A stretch of 59,807 bases of DNA from Planctomycetota bacterium (GTDB taxonomy: Bacteria; Planctomycetota; Planctomycetia; Pirellulales; Pirellulaceae), in NCBI GenBank assembly GCA_017303505.1, contig JAFLCP010000032.1, forward strand, positions 1-59,807, in the 5' to 3' direction. The notes beneath the pieces were generated by a model. It was not told the DNA's origin. It saw nothing but the letters and a program-made list of their open reading frames with translations, and made no database searches. Position numbers and translations under genes: made by a program. Positions 1-8,122 of this stretch are shown one piece after another (position 1 is the stretch's first letter; the number at the start of each line of letters is the position of its first letter).

Positions 1-952
1 GATTGGGACGATCGATGATCGAATCAATCACGTCATCTTGCACCTGAGCATTGGCCAGCAAACCCACGGGCCATCGTTGAGGTTCCCCTTGGATGGTCGA
101 AGGAACTTGAGCAATCAGTTGCTCATCATTGAGCTGACAGCTCACTTCACGCGTTCCTGCAGGCAAACCCTCAAGGGTCGTTGGAAGTTTGCCTCGCATT
201 GCACTGAGCAAAAATGGTGTGGATTGGCCGAGCCCTTCGCCACCACCGGCCCAAGTCAAAAGCCCCACAACGCGTGGACCGCCATCCGTGTAATCGATGA
301 GGCTCGAACCACTACGTCCTCCGATGGCTTCTGGCTTCCAAGAGAGGATTTGACCTTCCTTGCGATTGAGCCGTAGAACCTGCAAGCTTGGCCATTCGCA
401 TCGAGGGCAACCGAACGTGGTAACTGAGGATTCATCGCTTGGGTATCGATCAGCCAGTGGAATCGGATCAACGTCCTTTGCGAAAGTGCCATTGCACTTC
501 AGCAAGGCAAAGTCGACGCTCGTCCCTCTTCCATATCCCGAGGCAATGATTGTTCCCGTACCTCGTTCACTCGAACCGTTGGAATTCCAACGCTCGACGT
601 TCACAGTACGACCACGCTGTGTCCCCGCGACGTGTGCGTTGGTGAGCACGATCGCGTTCCCCTCGGACGTTCGGCCAACGACCGTCCCGCTGCCGCAAAC
701 ACCGCTGACGGTCACACGAACCGTCGCCCGAATAACTTGATCGAATCGATCCCCTTCGATTCCATTCGCAGTTGCCCGCGGTTCTTGGTCCACCAGGGTG
801 AGCTCTTCACGCAATGGATCCAGAACAATGGTTCCGGGAGCGGAATGAACTAGTTGGCATTGGCCATCGATGCAGATCTTCTCCTGCGCCGGTAAGATCG
901 TTGCTAGGCACGAGACCAGCAGAAAAACCATGGATAGACTTATGAGTTTCAT
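1..952 (-). CDS. Secreted trypsin-like serine protease (3' end outside window)
   Basis: The frame is open from an ATG at 952 to the left edge with no stop, so the C-terminus lies outside. I translated it directly: 317 residues are visible. Residues 1-22 form a signal peptide ending near PAQ. A chymotrypsin-fold protease follows, with the triad in the expected order: His107 in LTNAHVAG, Asp147 in SVDFALL and Ser214 in GGRSGSS. The start is supported by AGGA six bases upstream. It lies downstream of the capsid genes on the same strand. A secreted protease here is unexpected for a phage. It could be a lysogenic-conversion gene, a structural or lysis-associated protease, or a captured host gene. 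The fold and triad are clear; the role is not known. Confidence 0.85.
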   Translation of the reverse strand, partial: MKLISLSMVFLLVSCLATILPAQEKICIDGQCQLVHSAPGTIVLDPLREELTLVDQEPRATANGIEGDRFDQVIRATVRVTVSGVCGSGTVVGRTSEGNAIVLTNAHVAGTQRGRTVNVERWNSNGSSERGTGTIIASGYGRGTSVDFALLKCNGTFAKDVDPIPLADRYPSDESSVTTFGCPRCEWPSLQVLRLNRKEGQILSWKPEAIGGRSGSSLIDYTDGGPRVVGLLTWAGGGEGLGQSTPFLLSAMRGKLPTTLEGLPAGTREVSCQLNDEQLIAQVPSTIQGEPQRWPVGLLANAQVQDDVIDSIIDRPN

Positions 953-1009
953 TGTGATTCCTGTGACTGAAGAGAACTTCGATTGGGAAGACTTGGTCGC
1001 GATGCTGAA

Positions 1010-1339
1010 TTACTGGCTGACTCGAATCCGCACCGTGGTGTCTGCGGATGCAGCTGCACGAACCACTTTGCCGATGGCTTTATTTCCGACAGCGGTTGTG
1101 GTTACCACGTTGTTGGTGTCATCCCAGTAAAGAATGGTGCCCACCGTGTAGGCGACGCCGGTGTTCTTGTTGAAGTCGAAGATGCCATCGACCGCGAGTG
1201 CACCGGTTTCGCCGGCCGCAAGTGGACGAAGGGTAACGCCCACCAAATCGCCTTGCACGACAACGTCACCGGAAGCAATCGCACCGGCAGCGGTGAAGTC
1301 GATGTAGTGGCCTTCTTGAATGTAAGTTGCTTGTGGCAT
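1010..1339 (-). CDS. DUF2190-family phage head protein
   Basis: This 109-residue, Gly/Ala/Thr/Val-rich, beta-predicted protein has the DUF2190 pattern: an N-terminal region with YIQEGHYIDF, a middle section of the type SGDVVVQGDLVGV, and a final stretch with GTILYWDDTNNVV then a positively charged strand. Members usually sit directly after the major capsid gene and are thought to act as capsid decoration or stabilising proteins; that is family knowledge, not shown here. It lies 60 bp downstream of the protease-capsid gene, in the same direction, which fits. A GAGG sequence lies 11 bases before the ATG. No catalytic residues are expected. Confidence 0.75.
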   Translation of the reverse strand: MPQATYIQEGHYIDFTAAGAIASGDVVVQGDLVGVTLRPLAAGETGALAVDGIFDFNKNTGVAYTVGTILYWDDTNNVVTTTAVGNKAIGKVVRAAASADTTVRIRVSQ

Positions 1340-1399
1340 GGTTTTGAAAACCTCAATGAGTAAGTGGAATCCAAGAATGAATCGTTGATCGAGCGACGA

Positions 1400-3430
1400 C
1401 TATGCTTCACCCTTGCACTTGATCGCCGCGCGGGGATCTTGTAGCGCGACTCCAAAGTCGTGGTAGCCACGCATCTGGACGCCCAGGACATTGAAATCCG
1501 CGTCGGCGGTTTCGATCGTTGGAGCTTCTTGACCATTGAGGAACGCGACCTCGATCAAGGGCAGATCGTTCGGGTCGGTCATGAGGTACCACGCTTTGGC
1601 AGAGTTGCCGGTGTAGAGAGCATTCGCCAAGTAACGGCTTACCTCGACTCGGAACTTACCGACGTGAGGGTTGGAAACAGGTGTGCGAGCATTGGCTGTG
1701 TTGTCTCGCATCTCAAGCGATTTGTAGAGCTGCGTTCCGATCGCCGAGAGCGCTGTCGGAACGAGAACTACCGCAGGCATCGTTCCGATGGGTTTGCCAT
1801 CGGAGTCGACGAGGTCGTAGTACGCGACTTCGGCCTTCGTCAATCCATCGATTGAGAGAACCGTATCAGTACCCGTGAGAAAGTTCTTGTTGCCGGCAGT
1901 GAAGAATGCCGCGTTGTTCATGAAGATGGTCCAGAACACATCATTGATCTTCAAGCCTGAACCACGACCGAGCTTCCTCGGTACCGTAGTGATCGCACCA
2001 AGGTCATCGTTGATGATGTCGCGTCGATCGACTGCCATCATCAAGCCGTAGGTGTCTGCCTTGTTGGTGTAGCTCTCGTTGCCGAGGTTCCCATGCTTAA
2101 GCTCGCCACCTGGGGCGACTAATTCGTACTGGTCTTTGCCGATCAGGCGGTAACTCGTCACGGTCTTGAAGTCCGACACGTTACGAACGGCACAGATGTT
2201 TCGCCAAGTCCGCTCGACGCTGAAGAAACCGTCCAAGAGGAACTTGTTAGCCACATTGGAAAGGATGCCACCAATGTCGATGTTGCTCACCGAGCTGGCC
2301 TCGATGGAGTGACCAAATGCGGCTCGCATTACCGCGCGGTGATCGCGGAAGTTTCGTCCCGAATATCCGTTGGCCCAAGCTGCTTCGAGAAGCAACTCTT
2401 GCAAACCGATGCCCCCTCGGAACCGACGAGCGGCTAGATCGAGCGACTGCTCATCGGCGATTTCCTCAACGTTGGAGAGGTTGGCAGCCAAGAAGCAAGC
2501 GGCCTCAAGAATCGGCGCATTGATCGTGTTGTTCTGCACGTGAATCGCAGGAACAGCGGGACGCGTCCCACGGATTTTCTCGAGTTCTGCTCTCTCCAGG
2601 TTCCATCCCTCACGGATCGCACGAGCTTCCAGCGTTGGAAGGGCACCGTTGTAGATGCGACGAATCGCTGCGATGCGTTCGAGCTCGGTTGCGTGGGCGG
2701 CCCGCATTGCTTCGATGGCAGCCGTTACATCCGGTTGCACGTTTGTTGGTTCATTGGGCACTGGTGCCGGTGTAATCGGTGTGTTTGGATTGGTAGTGGG
2801 TTCGTCTTTAGTTGAGGATTGCGAATCGTCCATGTCGGGATCTCCTGAGGTTGCAGATGCCTGAGCGGCAACGCTTGCGCTCGTTGCTCCGTCGGCACCA
2901 AGGTCTACAAAGCTGATTTCACCAAGGGAGGACTTCCGGACGACATTCACAGGTCCGCTGTACTGCGTCCCGTTGACGGTGACCTTTTGACCTTCCTTGA
3001 CGAATTCGAATTCATCCACACCAGCGCCGACCGAGGCTTGCCAGGGGAAACCGTTCTTGGAACTCACGACAACTTCCCGGGCTGCCGGGGTGTCGCGAGA
3101 GACAATGCCAGTGGCAATCAACTGACCGCCCTCGACTCGAATTGCATCGGTATGGCCAACGCCCGAGAGCGGATCGTGACCGAAGCGAATCGGTCGCGCT
3201 TGTGATGGAATCGATAGACCTGCCAGGTCGATGATCACCGGATATCGCCATCCCGCAACACGCATCGGGCCGCCGGTGTAAGCGACCATGCGGAACCGCG
3301 GTAGCGAGGTAGCATTCGAACCGTCAGCTGATGCATCGATATCGATGACCGCCGTTGCGGAAATGCTCAATTGGCTTTGCTGTTGCTGTGGCTTATGCGT
3401 CATCGGCGGGGACTTCCTCGTCTTGGACAT
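1400..3430 (-). CDS. Prohead protease / major capsid protein fusion
   Basis: At 676 residues this is far longer than a capsid protein alone. Residues about 45-185 look like an HK97-type prohead protease: His85 in RFGHDP, Ser133 in WQASVGA, and a closing strand around EISFVDL (171-177). A Pro/Thr/Asn-rich linker and a charged helical stretch (about 195-290), which could act as an internal scaffold, lead into a capsid-like part from about 390 onward with repeated aromatic strands. The protease presumably cleaves itself and the scaffold during head maturation. The start overlaps the portal end by 38 bases; an alternative ATG at 3403, with GAGG upstream, also overlaps. The fusion avoids the need for separate protease and scaffold genes. 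Confidence 0.85.
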   Translation of the reverse strand: MSKTRKSPPMTHKPQQQQSQLSISATAVIDIDASADGSNATSLPRFRMVAYTGGPMRVAGWRYPVIIDLAGLSIPSQARPIRFGHDPLSGVGHTDAIRVEGGQLIATGIVSRDTPAAREVVVSSKNGFPWQASVGAGVDEFEFVKEGQKVTVNGTQYSGPVNVVRKSSLGEISFVDLGADGATSASVAAQASATSGDPDMDDSQSSTKDEPTTNPNTPITPAPVPNEPTNVQPDVTAAIEAMRAAHATELERIAAIRRIYNGALPTLEARAIREGWNLERAELEKIRGTRPAVPAIHVQNNTINAPILEAACFLAANLSNVEEIADEQSLDLAARRFRGGIGLQELLLEAAWANGYSGRNFRDHRAVMRAAFGHSIEASSVSNIDIGGILSNVANKFLLDGFFSVERTWRNICAVRNVSDFKTVTSYRLIGKDQYELVAPGGELKHGNLGNESYTNKADTYGLMMAVDRRDIINDDLGAITTVPRKLGRGSGLKINDVFWTIFMNNAAFFTAGNKNFLTGTDTVLSIDGLTKAEVAYYDLVDSDGKPIGTMPAVVLVPTALSAIGTQLYKSLEMRDNTANARTPVSNPHVGKFRVEVSRYLANALYTGNSAKAWYLMTDPNDLPLIEVAFLNGQEAPTIETADADFNVLGVQMRGYHDFGVALQDPRAAIKCKGEA

Positions 3431-4850
3431 TGGTCTCTTCCTGATTCGTGGTAGGAGTAACGGGCTCGACTGTTAGACCAAGCTCCGACATGAGTGCGAT
3501 TTCTTTAGCTCGCTGGCGAAGTTGTGTTTCCCAGTCCTGACCACGTTTGGCATACTCGTCCGCCAAGGTGGTTGTGTGACTTGCAAGCCGAGTGGCTTGC
3601 GCGTTCGCTTCCTTGGCGGGATCGACATGCTCATGTCCATCCCAGAACCACTGGTGTGGCCATTGGGCGAAAGGGCCGAGTCCGGTGGGCAACAAACCAG
3701 GGAGAAGTGCGGCTTCATCGAGCCATGCAACTAAGAGGCGATCGAGAACAGCTCGCTCCAGATGCGACTGTTCGACTCGGATCGCCTTGTAGTAGGTTTG
3801 ATGATCGAGGCGACCCGAGGCATAGTTATAGGAGGACGAATTGCATGCGGCGACGTTGTACGGCATGTTCAAGCATCGAGCGATTTCGTTGAGGAGCTCG
3901 CGTTTGAACTCGGCATAAGTGGTCGATGGTTGTTCGGCCTGCATTTGGGCCATCTTCCAACCACCGGGCATCGTCACCAAGGCTCGCTTCTCCAGCTCGA
4001 TAGGCTCGAAGGGTTCAGCTGCATCGGCTTCGCCGTTGGCCGGTGCGTCGGTGTAGAGGATCCCGGCAAAGTCGGCAGCAGTTTCAGCCGCTGCAAGAAC
4101 GGCGAGCGTGAAGCGACGAAGTTGTGCAAAGAGTGGCAATGCCGGCATGATGTCCGGAATGCCTCGCGTTTGTCCTGGTCGATCGGCTCGAAACCAATGC
4201 AAAACGGAATCGGCGGGGATACGCTCATAGTCACTGCGGGCCGAGTAGAAGCCATCCCCGGGATGATTGCGCAGGATGTGGTACTCGACCGGGTTTCCAG
4301 CAGAATCAAAAACGATCCCATCCACGGCGATCGTTGATAGTCGATCGAGGTCGGGTGTGGTGACCTGATCGGCTTCGACAAGTCGAAGGTCGAGTTGGAT
4401 GTCTGTATTGAGTCGAGGATTGTTCGTGAGGATCGCGAAAGATTCGCCATCCGTGGCGCGTGCCATCCGCATCGTACGGAGTTTTTCAGCGAGATGCACC
4501 GAGCGGGCCCACTGCATGAACGACTGTTCGATGCGTCGATTCGCTTCGGAATCGCCAGTGAGCATTTGCAACCGGGGGCCGGTACCGACGACGTCATGCG
4601 CGAGGGTCAAAACGATCCCACGGGCATACGAGTTGTTGGCCGTTTCATACCGAGCACGGTTTCGAAGGATTCGACGAACTTCGGCGCTATTGGATGCATT
4701 GGGCGAAAGCCCATCAGCATTGGCCCAATGGCGTCGATTGTCGTCGGTGGTCACCGCAGCGTCGTAGCGTGCACGCACAATGCGCATCGCGCTTGGCATG
4801 TGACTGCGCACCGGCTTTTGTGACCACCATTGAAGAATCCTGGACAACAC
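3393..4850 (-). CDS. Phage portal protein, lambda (gpB) family
   Basis: This 485-residue protein has the lambda-family portal layout: an Arg-rich start, RYETANNSYARGIVLTLAHD typical of the family, a basic helical section, a DLRLVEADQV strand and a wing/stem region around 180-330. Twelve copies form the ring at one capsid vertex, through which DNA enters and leaves and to which TerL docks. The C-terminus is acidic and Asn/Gln/Glu-rich. It begins just upstream of the protease-capsid fusion, whose start lies inside its last codons, so the two are probably translated together. The size is normal for the family. Confidence 0.9.
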   Translation of the reverse strand: MLSRILQWWSQKPVRSHMPSAMRIVRARYDAAVTTDDNRRHWANADGLSPNASNSAEVRRILRNRARYETANNSYARGIVLTLAHDVVGTGPRLQMLTGDSEANRRIEQSFMQWARSVHLAEKLRTMRMARATDGESFAILTNNPRLNTDIQLDLRLVEADQVTTPDLDRLSTIAVDGIVFDSAGNPVEYHILRNHPGDGFYSARSDYERIPADSVLHWFRADRPGQTRGIPDIMPALPLFAQLRRFTLAVLAAAETAADFAGILYTDAPANGEADAAEPFEPIELEKRALVTMPGGWKMAQMQAEQPSTTYAEFKRELLNEIARCLNMPYNVAACNSSSYNYASGRLDHQTYYKAIRVEQSHLERAVLDRLLVAWLDEAALLPGLLPTGLGPFAQWPHQWFWDGHEHVDPAKEANAQATRLASHTTTLADEYAKRGQDWETQLRQRAKEIALMSELGLTVEPVTPTTNQEETNVQDEEVPADDA

Positions 4851-4852
4851 GG

Positions 4853-5050
4853 TTACTCGGCCCCCGGTGGAACAATCTTGTTGAAGACCAAGCCACGACG
4901 CTTCGACTTCGCGGCTTCTTTGGAAGCTAGATAGCGATCGGCTTCGATTTGGTCGGTCAGTTTGTGCTGTTCGACACTGCCGGCGTCGCCAGATGCTTTC
5001 GCAGGGCCTTGCGCGTTTTCAGTAATGGCTTGTTTCAGATCTTCTGACAT
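4853..5050 (-). CDS. Small pre-portal protein of unknown function
   Basis: A 65-residue, highly charged protein (MSEDLKQAITENAQ at its start, then a Lys/Arg-rich segment) lies between the zinc-ribbon/terminase genes and the portal gene, ending two bases before the portal start. By position it matches the small gpW-like head-joining genes found between terminase and portal in lambda-like phages, but I see no convincing gpW sequence match, so the role is only positional inference. A GTG at 5095 would lengthen it by 15 residues; the ATG at 5050 gives the natural N-terminus. Confidence 0.6.
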   Translation of the reverse strand: MSEDLKQAITENAQGPAKASGDAGSVEQHKLTDQIEADRYLASKEAAKSKRRGLVFNKIVPPGAE

Positions 5051-5140
5051 GACTCTTGGGTATTTCGATGAAAGAGGAGTCCGGTCGAGAGGCACCCGGC
5101 GATGAGTAGACTTGCTCGGACCGGTGTGGCTCCTCCTCGA

Positions 5141-5173
5141 TTACCTATGCCGAAGAGTCGTGAGACTGCGCGC
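5141..5173 (-). promoter_or_regulatory. Conserved two-box element, copy A
   Basis: On the minus strand this reads GCGCGCAG, 13 bases, CGGCATAGGTAA. The same two boxes with the same 13-base gap occur at 20868-20900, where the 13 bases differ. Copy A lies between the zinc-ribbon stop (5214) and the pre-portal start, 90 bases before that start, in the direction of transcription. Identical boxes with a fixed spacing and a diverged spacer suggest a protein-binding site such as a promoter for a phage sigma factor. A small mobile repeat is the alternative. Confidence 0.5.
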
Positions 5174-5213
5174 AGAACGACGCGTTTCCAGAAGGGTTGC
5201 TAGATGTAGCGAT

Positions 5214-5387
5214 CTATTTCGAGGGAGTCTCGTGAGTGACAACCTTTCGATCGCAATTGCGACAGCGTTTTCGTCGGCGGATACGCCCATCACGCAACGG
5301 CTCCGTGTGCGTCGTGATGAAATGACGGCAACCGCACTTGGGACAGATGATCCCTTTATTCTTCGATGAATCGCCGGCGCTCGTCAT
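5214..5387 (-). CDS. Small zinc-ribbon protein coupled to terminase
   Basis: I found this 57-residue frame by reading the minus strand; it begins MTSAGDSSKN and ends THETPSK. It has two Cys pairs, CPKCGC at 15-20 and CRNC at 42-45, separated by a basic Thr/Arg-rich segment, which is a four-Cys zinc ribbon. Its ATG overlaps the terminase stop in an ATGA junction, so it is almost certainly translated by coupling from terL. Similar small zinc ribbons occur near phage terminases and in Mu-type Com proteins, which bind nucleic acid; the function here is inferred only from that. Confidence 0.8.
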   Translation of the reverse strand: MTSAGDSSKNKGIICPKCGCRHFITTHTEPLRDGRIRRRKRCRNCDRKVVTHETPSK

Positions 5388-7651
5388 CGGCCTCGTTTCC
5401 TTTGGAGCTCAGCGAAACTCACCCGACCTTGCTTCTTGGCTGCAAGGCTTTCCGCACCGGGTAATGAAACGCCTTGCATGGAGGCTGCCACCGCGCAACC
5501 TACCACACAGTCAAACCAGTGATTGTCGCCCCGTTCAGGTCTCTGCTTCCATTCGTCGACGATTCGTCCGCGACCTTCGGTTCGGACGCGATACTCAGCC
5601 GACAGGTGTTCGGCCAAGAGCCGATGTGTTTCCGGAGTCTCACCGAAAAGCGATAGACACCCGCTATCACCCATCGCTACCGCCAAACGCGCATGAATAA
5701 ACGTTTTCCAGAAGTTGGTGTCATAGACCACGTGCCGGACAGCTCGCTTGCCATGAACATTTGGGATTCGCCAGTTGTGGCCAACTCGATCGCCGGGCTT
5801 TCGCTTGTATTCGGAAAACGGCTGACTCGATGCACCCACGAATCGACCATGGCTCGGCAAGACAATTCCAGCGAACTGGCTCTGGCGACAGAACTGGTAG
5901 ACGACATCGGTCGAAGATCCCCAGTTGGCATCGATCAGACACTTCTCGATGCGTAGCATGGCTCCATCGTCGCGCTTCCATTCCCTGCTAAGACGATCTG
6001 CCGTCAGCCGCTCGAGGCCGGCATAGATACAACCTTCGAGACCTCCTGCCTTGGTCGTAACAGATAACGTGGCTCGAGCGTCGCGCAGCGTAAAGTACGG
6101 TCGCTTCTGATCGGGATAGGCACCGTAGTCCACCAAGTATCCGGTAAAGTCATCCTCCCAAGCAATCACGCAGTAGAAAAGCAATGTCGCTTGCACATCG
6201 ATAAACATCGTCAGATGGTTGGCACCAATGGGAACCAACTGCCGTTCGATACGATTGAGCTTGCCAGCAATTTGATCGGTCGTCAGTTCGTTGTCGTTGG
6301 CCTTGACCTCTGGAAGCGGTTCGTTCTGGTACTCGGCAAAGAACGCTGCCTCGTCCTGCAGTTTGAGGTTCATCGCGTGTTGGATGGCCGAGAGTTCATC
6401 GTGATTGAATCGCTCAGGCCAAGCGATCTGTGCCCCGTCATCCATCGCCGCGCGATTCGACGAATAGAATGCGGTCGCCAATCGTGTGTCGCCATGCATG
6501 CGAAGGCTCTCCGCACGCAGTTCACCGTAACGCATCCAAAGCTTCTCATCGCTGGGGAACGAATAAACCATCCGCGTTCTTTCGCCATTCCATTCGGGAT
6601 GCTTTTCACGCGAGAGAATATTGTCAGCCATGTCACCTGGGCGAATCACGGTACATGGCATGATCCCAGAGATCTTTTTCCCAGGGCCGGCCAACCCGAG
6701 AATCGCTCCGGCGAGTATGCTTTCGCGCGTTGCACATTGCGAAAGCGAACGGGCCGATTCATCCGTCTGAGGGTCATCGATCACAACCAACGTAGGCCGA
6801 ACGGTTCGTCCATCCGCCCGCTTGTATTTCATCCCGCGAATACGACCCGTGATGCCCGCAACCTTTACGATCGCACCACTCGCCACACTTCCAGGCATGG
6901 TCGGCAACACAATCTCTCGTGCCGTCCAGCCGATATGAGTGCGCTCACCTTGGTAAAGCTGTCCATTGCATCGGTTCGCGATACCGTCCAGGGCTTGGAT
7001 CGGAAAAACCACTTCCGGATAGTCTGCGAGAAGGAGTTCGTTGCCATCGAGCTCCATCTTGATCGAGTCGAGCATATCCATCGCATGCCCTTCATCACTT
7101 CCGATGAGACAAACGAACTCACGATGGCCATTGAGCGCAGCCCAAATGCACGCGCACTCACAGATGGTTGTCTTGCCTGAACCACGAGGCATCGCCATTG
7201 AGAAGAGTCCGCCACTCAACACTGCTTGCTCAATGCGATTGATGACCTTGAGATGGTCGTCGGACCAGTTCAAATGAAACGTCAACGGAAAATAGGATTC
7301 GCAGAAGAACCGGAAGTCTCTGGACGAGCGAGCCTTTCGTGCCGGGTCGGCAACCGGAGGCAACTCGCCAATGTCTCGCCCTGCTAGAGCGATGGCGACA
7401 TTTCTTGCTCGCGCACGCTCCTTCAGTTTTCCGTACGGATCTCCTTCAGGTTCGTTGCGTGGTGTGTGCCGAACTTCGATGAGCCAAGCAACATAACGCA
7501 ATAGATCAACGAAACGAGCATCGCCGATACGCATGCCGGCGCGAGTGCGATGGCGATGCAATTGCCGTTCGTTGATAACCTCACCGAGCGGAGTTGAGTT
7601 CAACAAACGACATAGGTCGCTGGGTCTTAGCTTTCTAGGGTCAGTTGCCAC
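5384..7651 (-). CDS. terL: Terminase large subunit (GpA-type), with extra N-terminal domain
   Basis: This is the packaging motor: an ATPase that drives DNA into the prohead plus a nuclease that cuts concatemers. In 755 residues, Walker A is seen at about 154-161 (PRGSGKTT), Walker B with the catalytic acid at about 288-294 (LVVIDDP), and a C-terminal RNase-H-like nuclease start near 480 (MFIDVQATLL). The first 60 residues form a small domain ending in LLRYVAWLIE that resembles the whole of the preceding 68-residue protein (LMHYAAWMVKE), so a small-terminase-like DNA-binding domain appears fused on. It overlaps that gene by 11 bases and the zinc-ribbon gene by 4. Confidence 0.9.
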   Translation of the reverse strand: MATDPRKLRPSDLCRLLNSTPLGEVINERQLHRHRTRAGMRIGDARFVDLLRYVAWLIEVRHTPRNEPEGDPYGKLKERARARNVAIALAGRDIGELPPVADPARKARSSRDFRFFCESYFPLTFHLNWSDDHLKVINRIEQAVLSGGLFSMAMPRGSGKTTICECACIWAALNGHREFVCLIGSDEGHAMDMLDSIKMELDGNELLLADYPEVVFPIQALDGIANRCNGQLYQGERTHIGWTAREIVLPTMPGSVASGAIVKVAGITGRIRGMKYKRADGRTVRPTLVVIDDPQTDESARSLSQCATRESILAGAILGLAGPGKKISGIMPCTVIRPGDMADNILSREKHPEWNGERTRMVYSFPSDEKLWMRYGELRAESLRMHGDTRLATAFYSSNRAAMDDGAQIAWPERFNHDELSAIQHAMNLKLQDEAAFFAEYQNEPLPEVKANDNELTTDQIAGKLNRIERQLVPIGANHLTMFIDVQATLLFYCVIAWEDDFTGYLVDYGAYPDQKRPYFTLRDARATLSVTTKAGGLEGCIYAGLERLTADRLSREWKRDDGAMLRIEKCLIDANWGSSTDVVYQFCRQSQFAGIVLPSHGRFVGASSQPFSEYKRKPGDRVGHNWRIPNVHGKRAVRHVVYDTNFWKTFIHARLAVAMGDSGCLSLFGETPETHRLLAEHLSAEYRVRTEGRGRIVDEWKQRPERGDNHWFDCVVGCAVAASMQGVSLPGAESLAAKKQGRVSFAELQRKRGR

Positions 7652-7847
7652 GGCCCATCTCCTTCACCATCCATGCTGCGTAATGCATCAGGTTGATCGT
7701 TCCATCCGGATTTCGAGGTGCCCCCGCCTCGAGGTCCTCGCGTATCTGCTCTACGGAAACCCGAATCTTGGCTGCTGCTGAAAGAAGCTTGGCAGCTTGT
7801 TCCGGGGTTAAGCGATTGGGGTCGATCGGGTTCTTTGCTTCACTCAT
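7641..7847 (-). CDS. Small terminase-like DNA-binding protein
   Basis: A 68-residue helical protein (LTPEQAAKLLSAAAK near the start, then a helix-turn-helix-like stretch, then NLMHYAAWMVKE) is the first gene of the packaging module and overlaps terL by 11 bases. Small terminases recognise the packaging site, and its position and predicted helices fit. The final motif is echoed in the N-terminus of the following terL, suggesting a domain duplication. GGGAG lies upstream of the ATG. The function is an inference from position and similarity to the TerL N-terminus. Confidence 0.55.
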   Translation of the reverse strand: MSEAKNPIDPNRLTPEQAAKLLSAAAKIRVSVEQIREDLEAGAPRNPDGTINLMHYAAWMVKEMGRGN

Positions 7848-7964
7848 GCCAGACTCCCTTCTTGGATGTTTCGCACGGTGCCCAACACGTGCCCCAGTGT
7901 CGCGAGCTTCTTACATGTCCGACCCCTTGGGCACATGGTTCTTACGCCCCACACGGGGCCAACC

Positions 7965-8060
7965 GTGGCGTTTGTGGGGGCAGCCGAAAACATGCGAAAA
8001 GACTGCGAAAAACATGCTTTCTCGGCTGGATGTCTTTCGAAACGCAGGGCTTCATGTGTC
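7965..8060 (+). promoter_or_regulatory. Conserved leader element, copy 1 (before amidoligase)
   Basis: This divergent region between the packaging genes and the accessory genes holds GTGGCGTTTGTGGGG (7965-7979), followed by CGAAAACAT, then TGGATG, 11 bases, GCAGGG, 5 bases, TGTGT (8027-8059). The last part matches copies at 9232-9263 and 11193-11224 with the same 11-base gap; the first box recurs at 11131-11145. The ATG of the next gene is 63 bases on. It is probably a promoter with an operator. No good sigma70 -10 box is evident. Confidence 0.5.
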
Positions 8061-8122
8061 ACACGCGATCGCAATGGAGATCGCAAACGACACCCAAAAC
8101 GAACCCCAGCGGAGAGACAACG

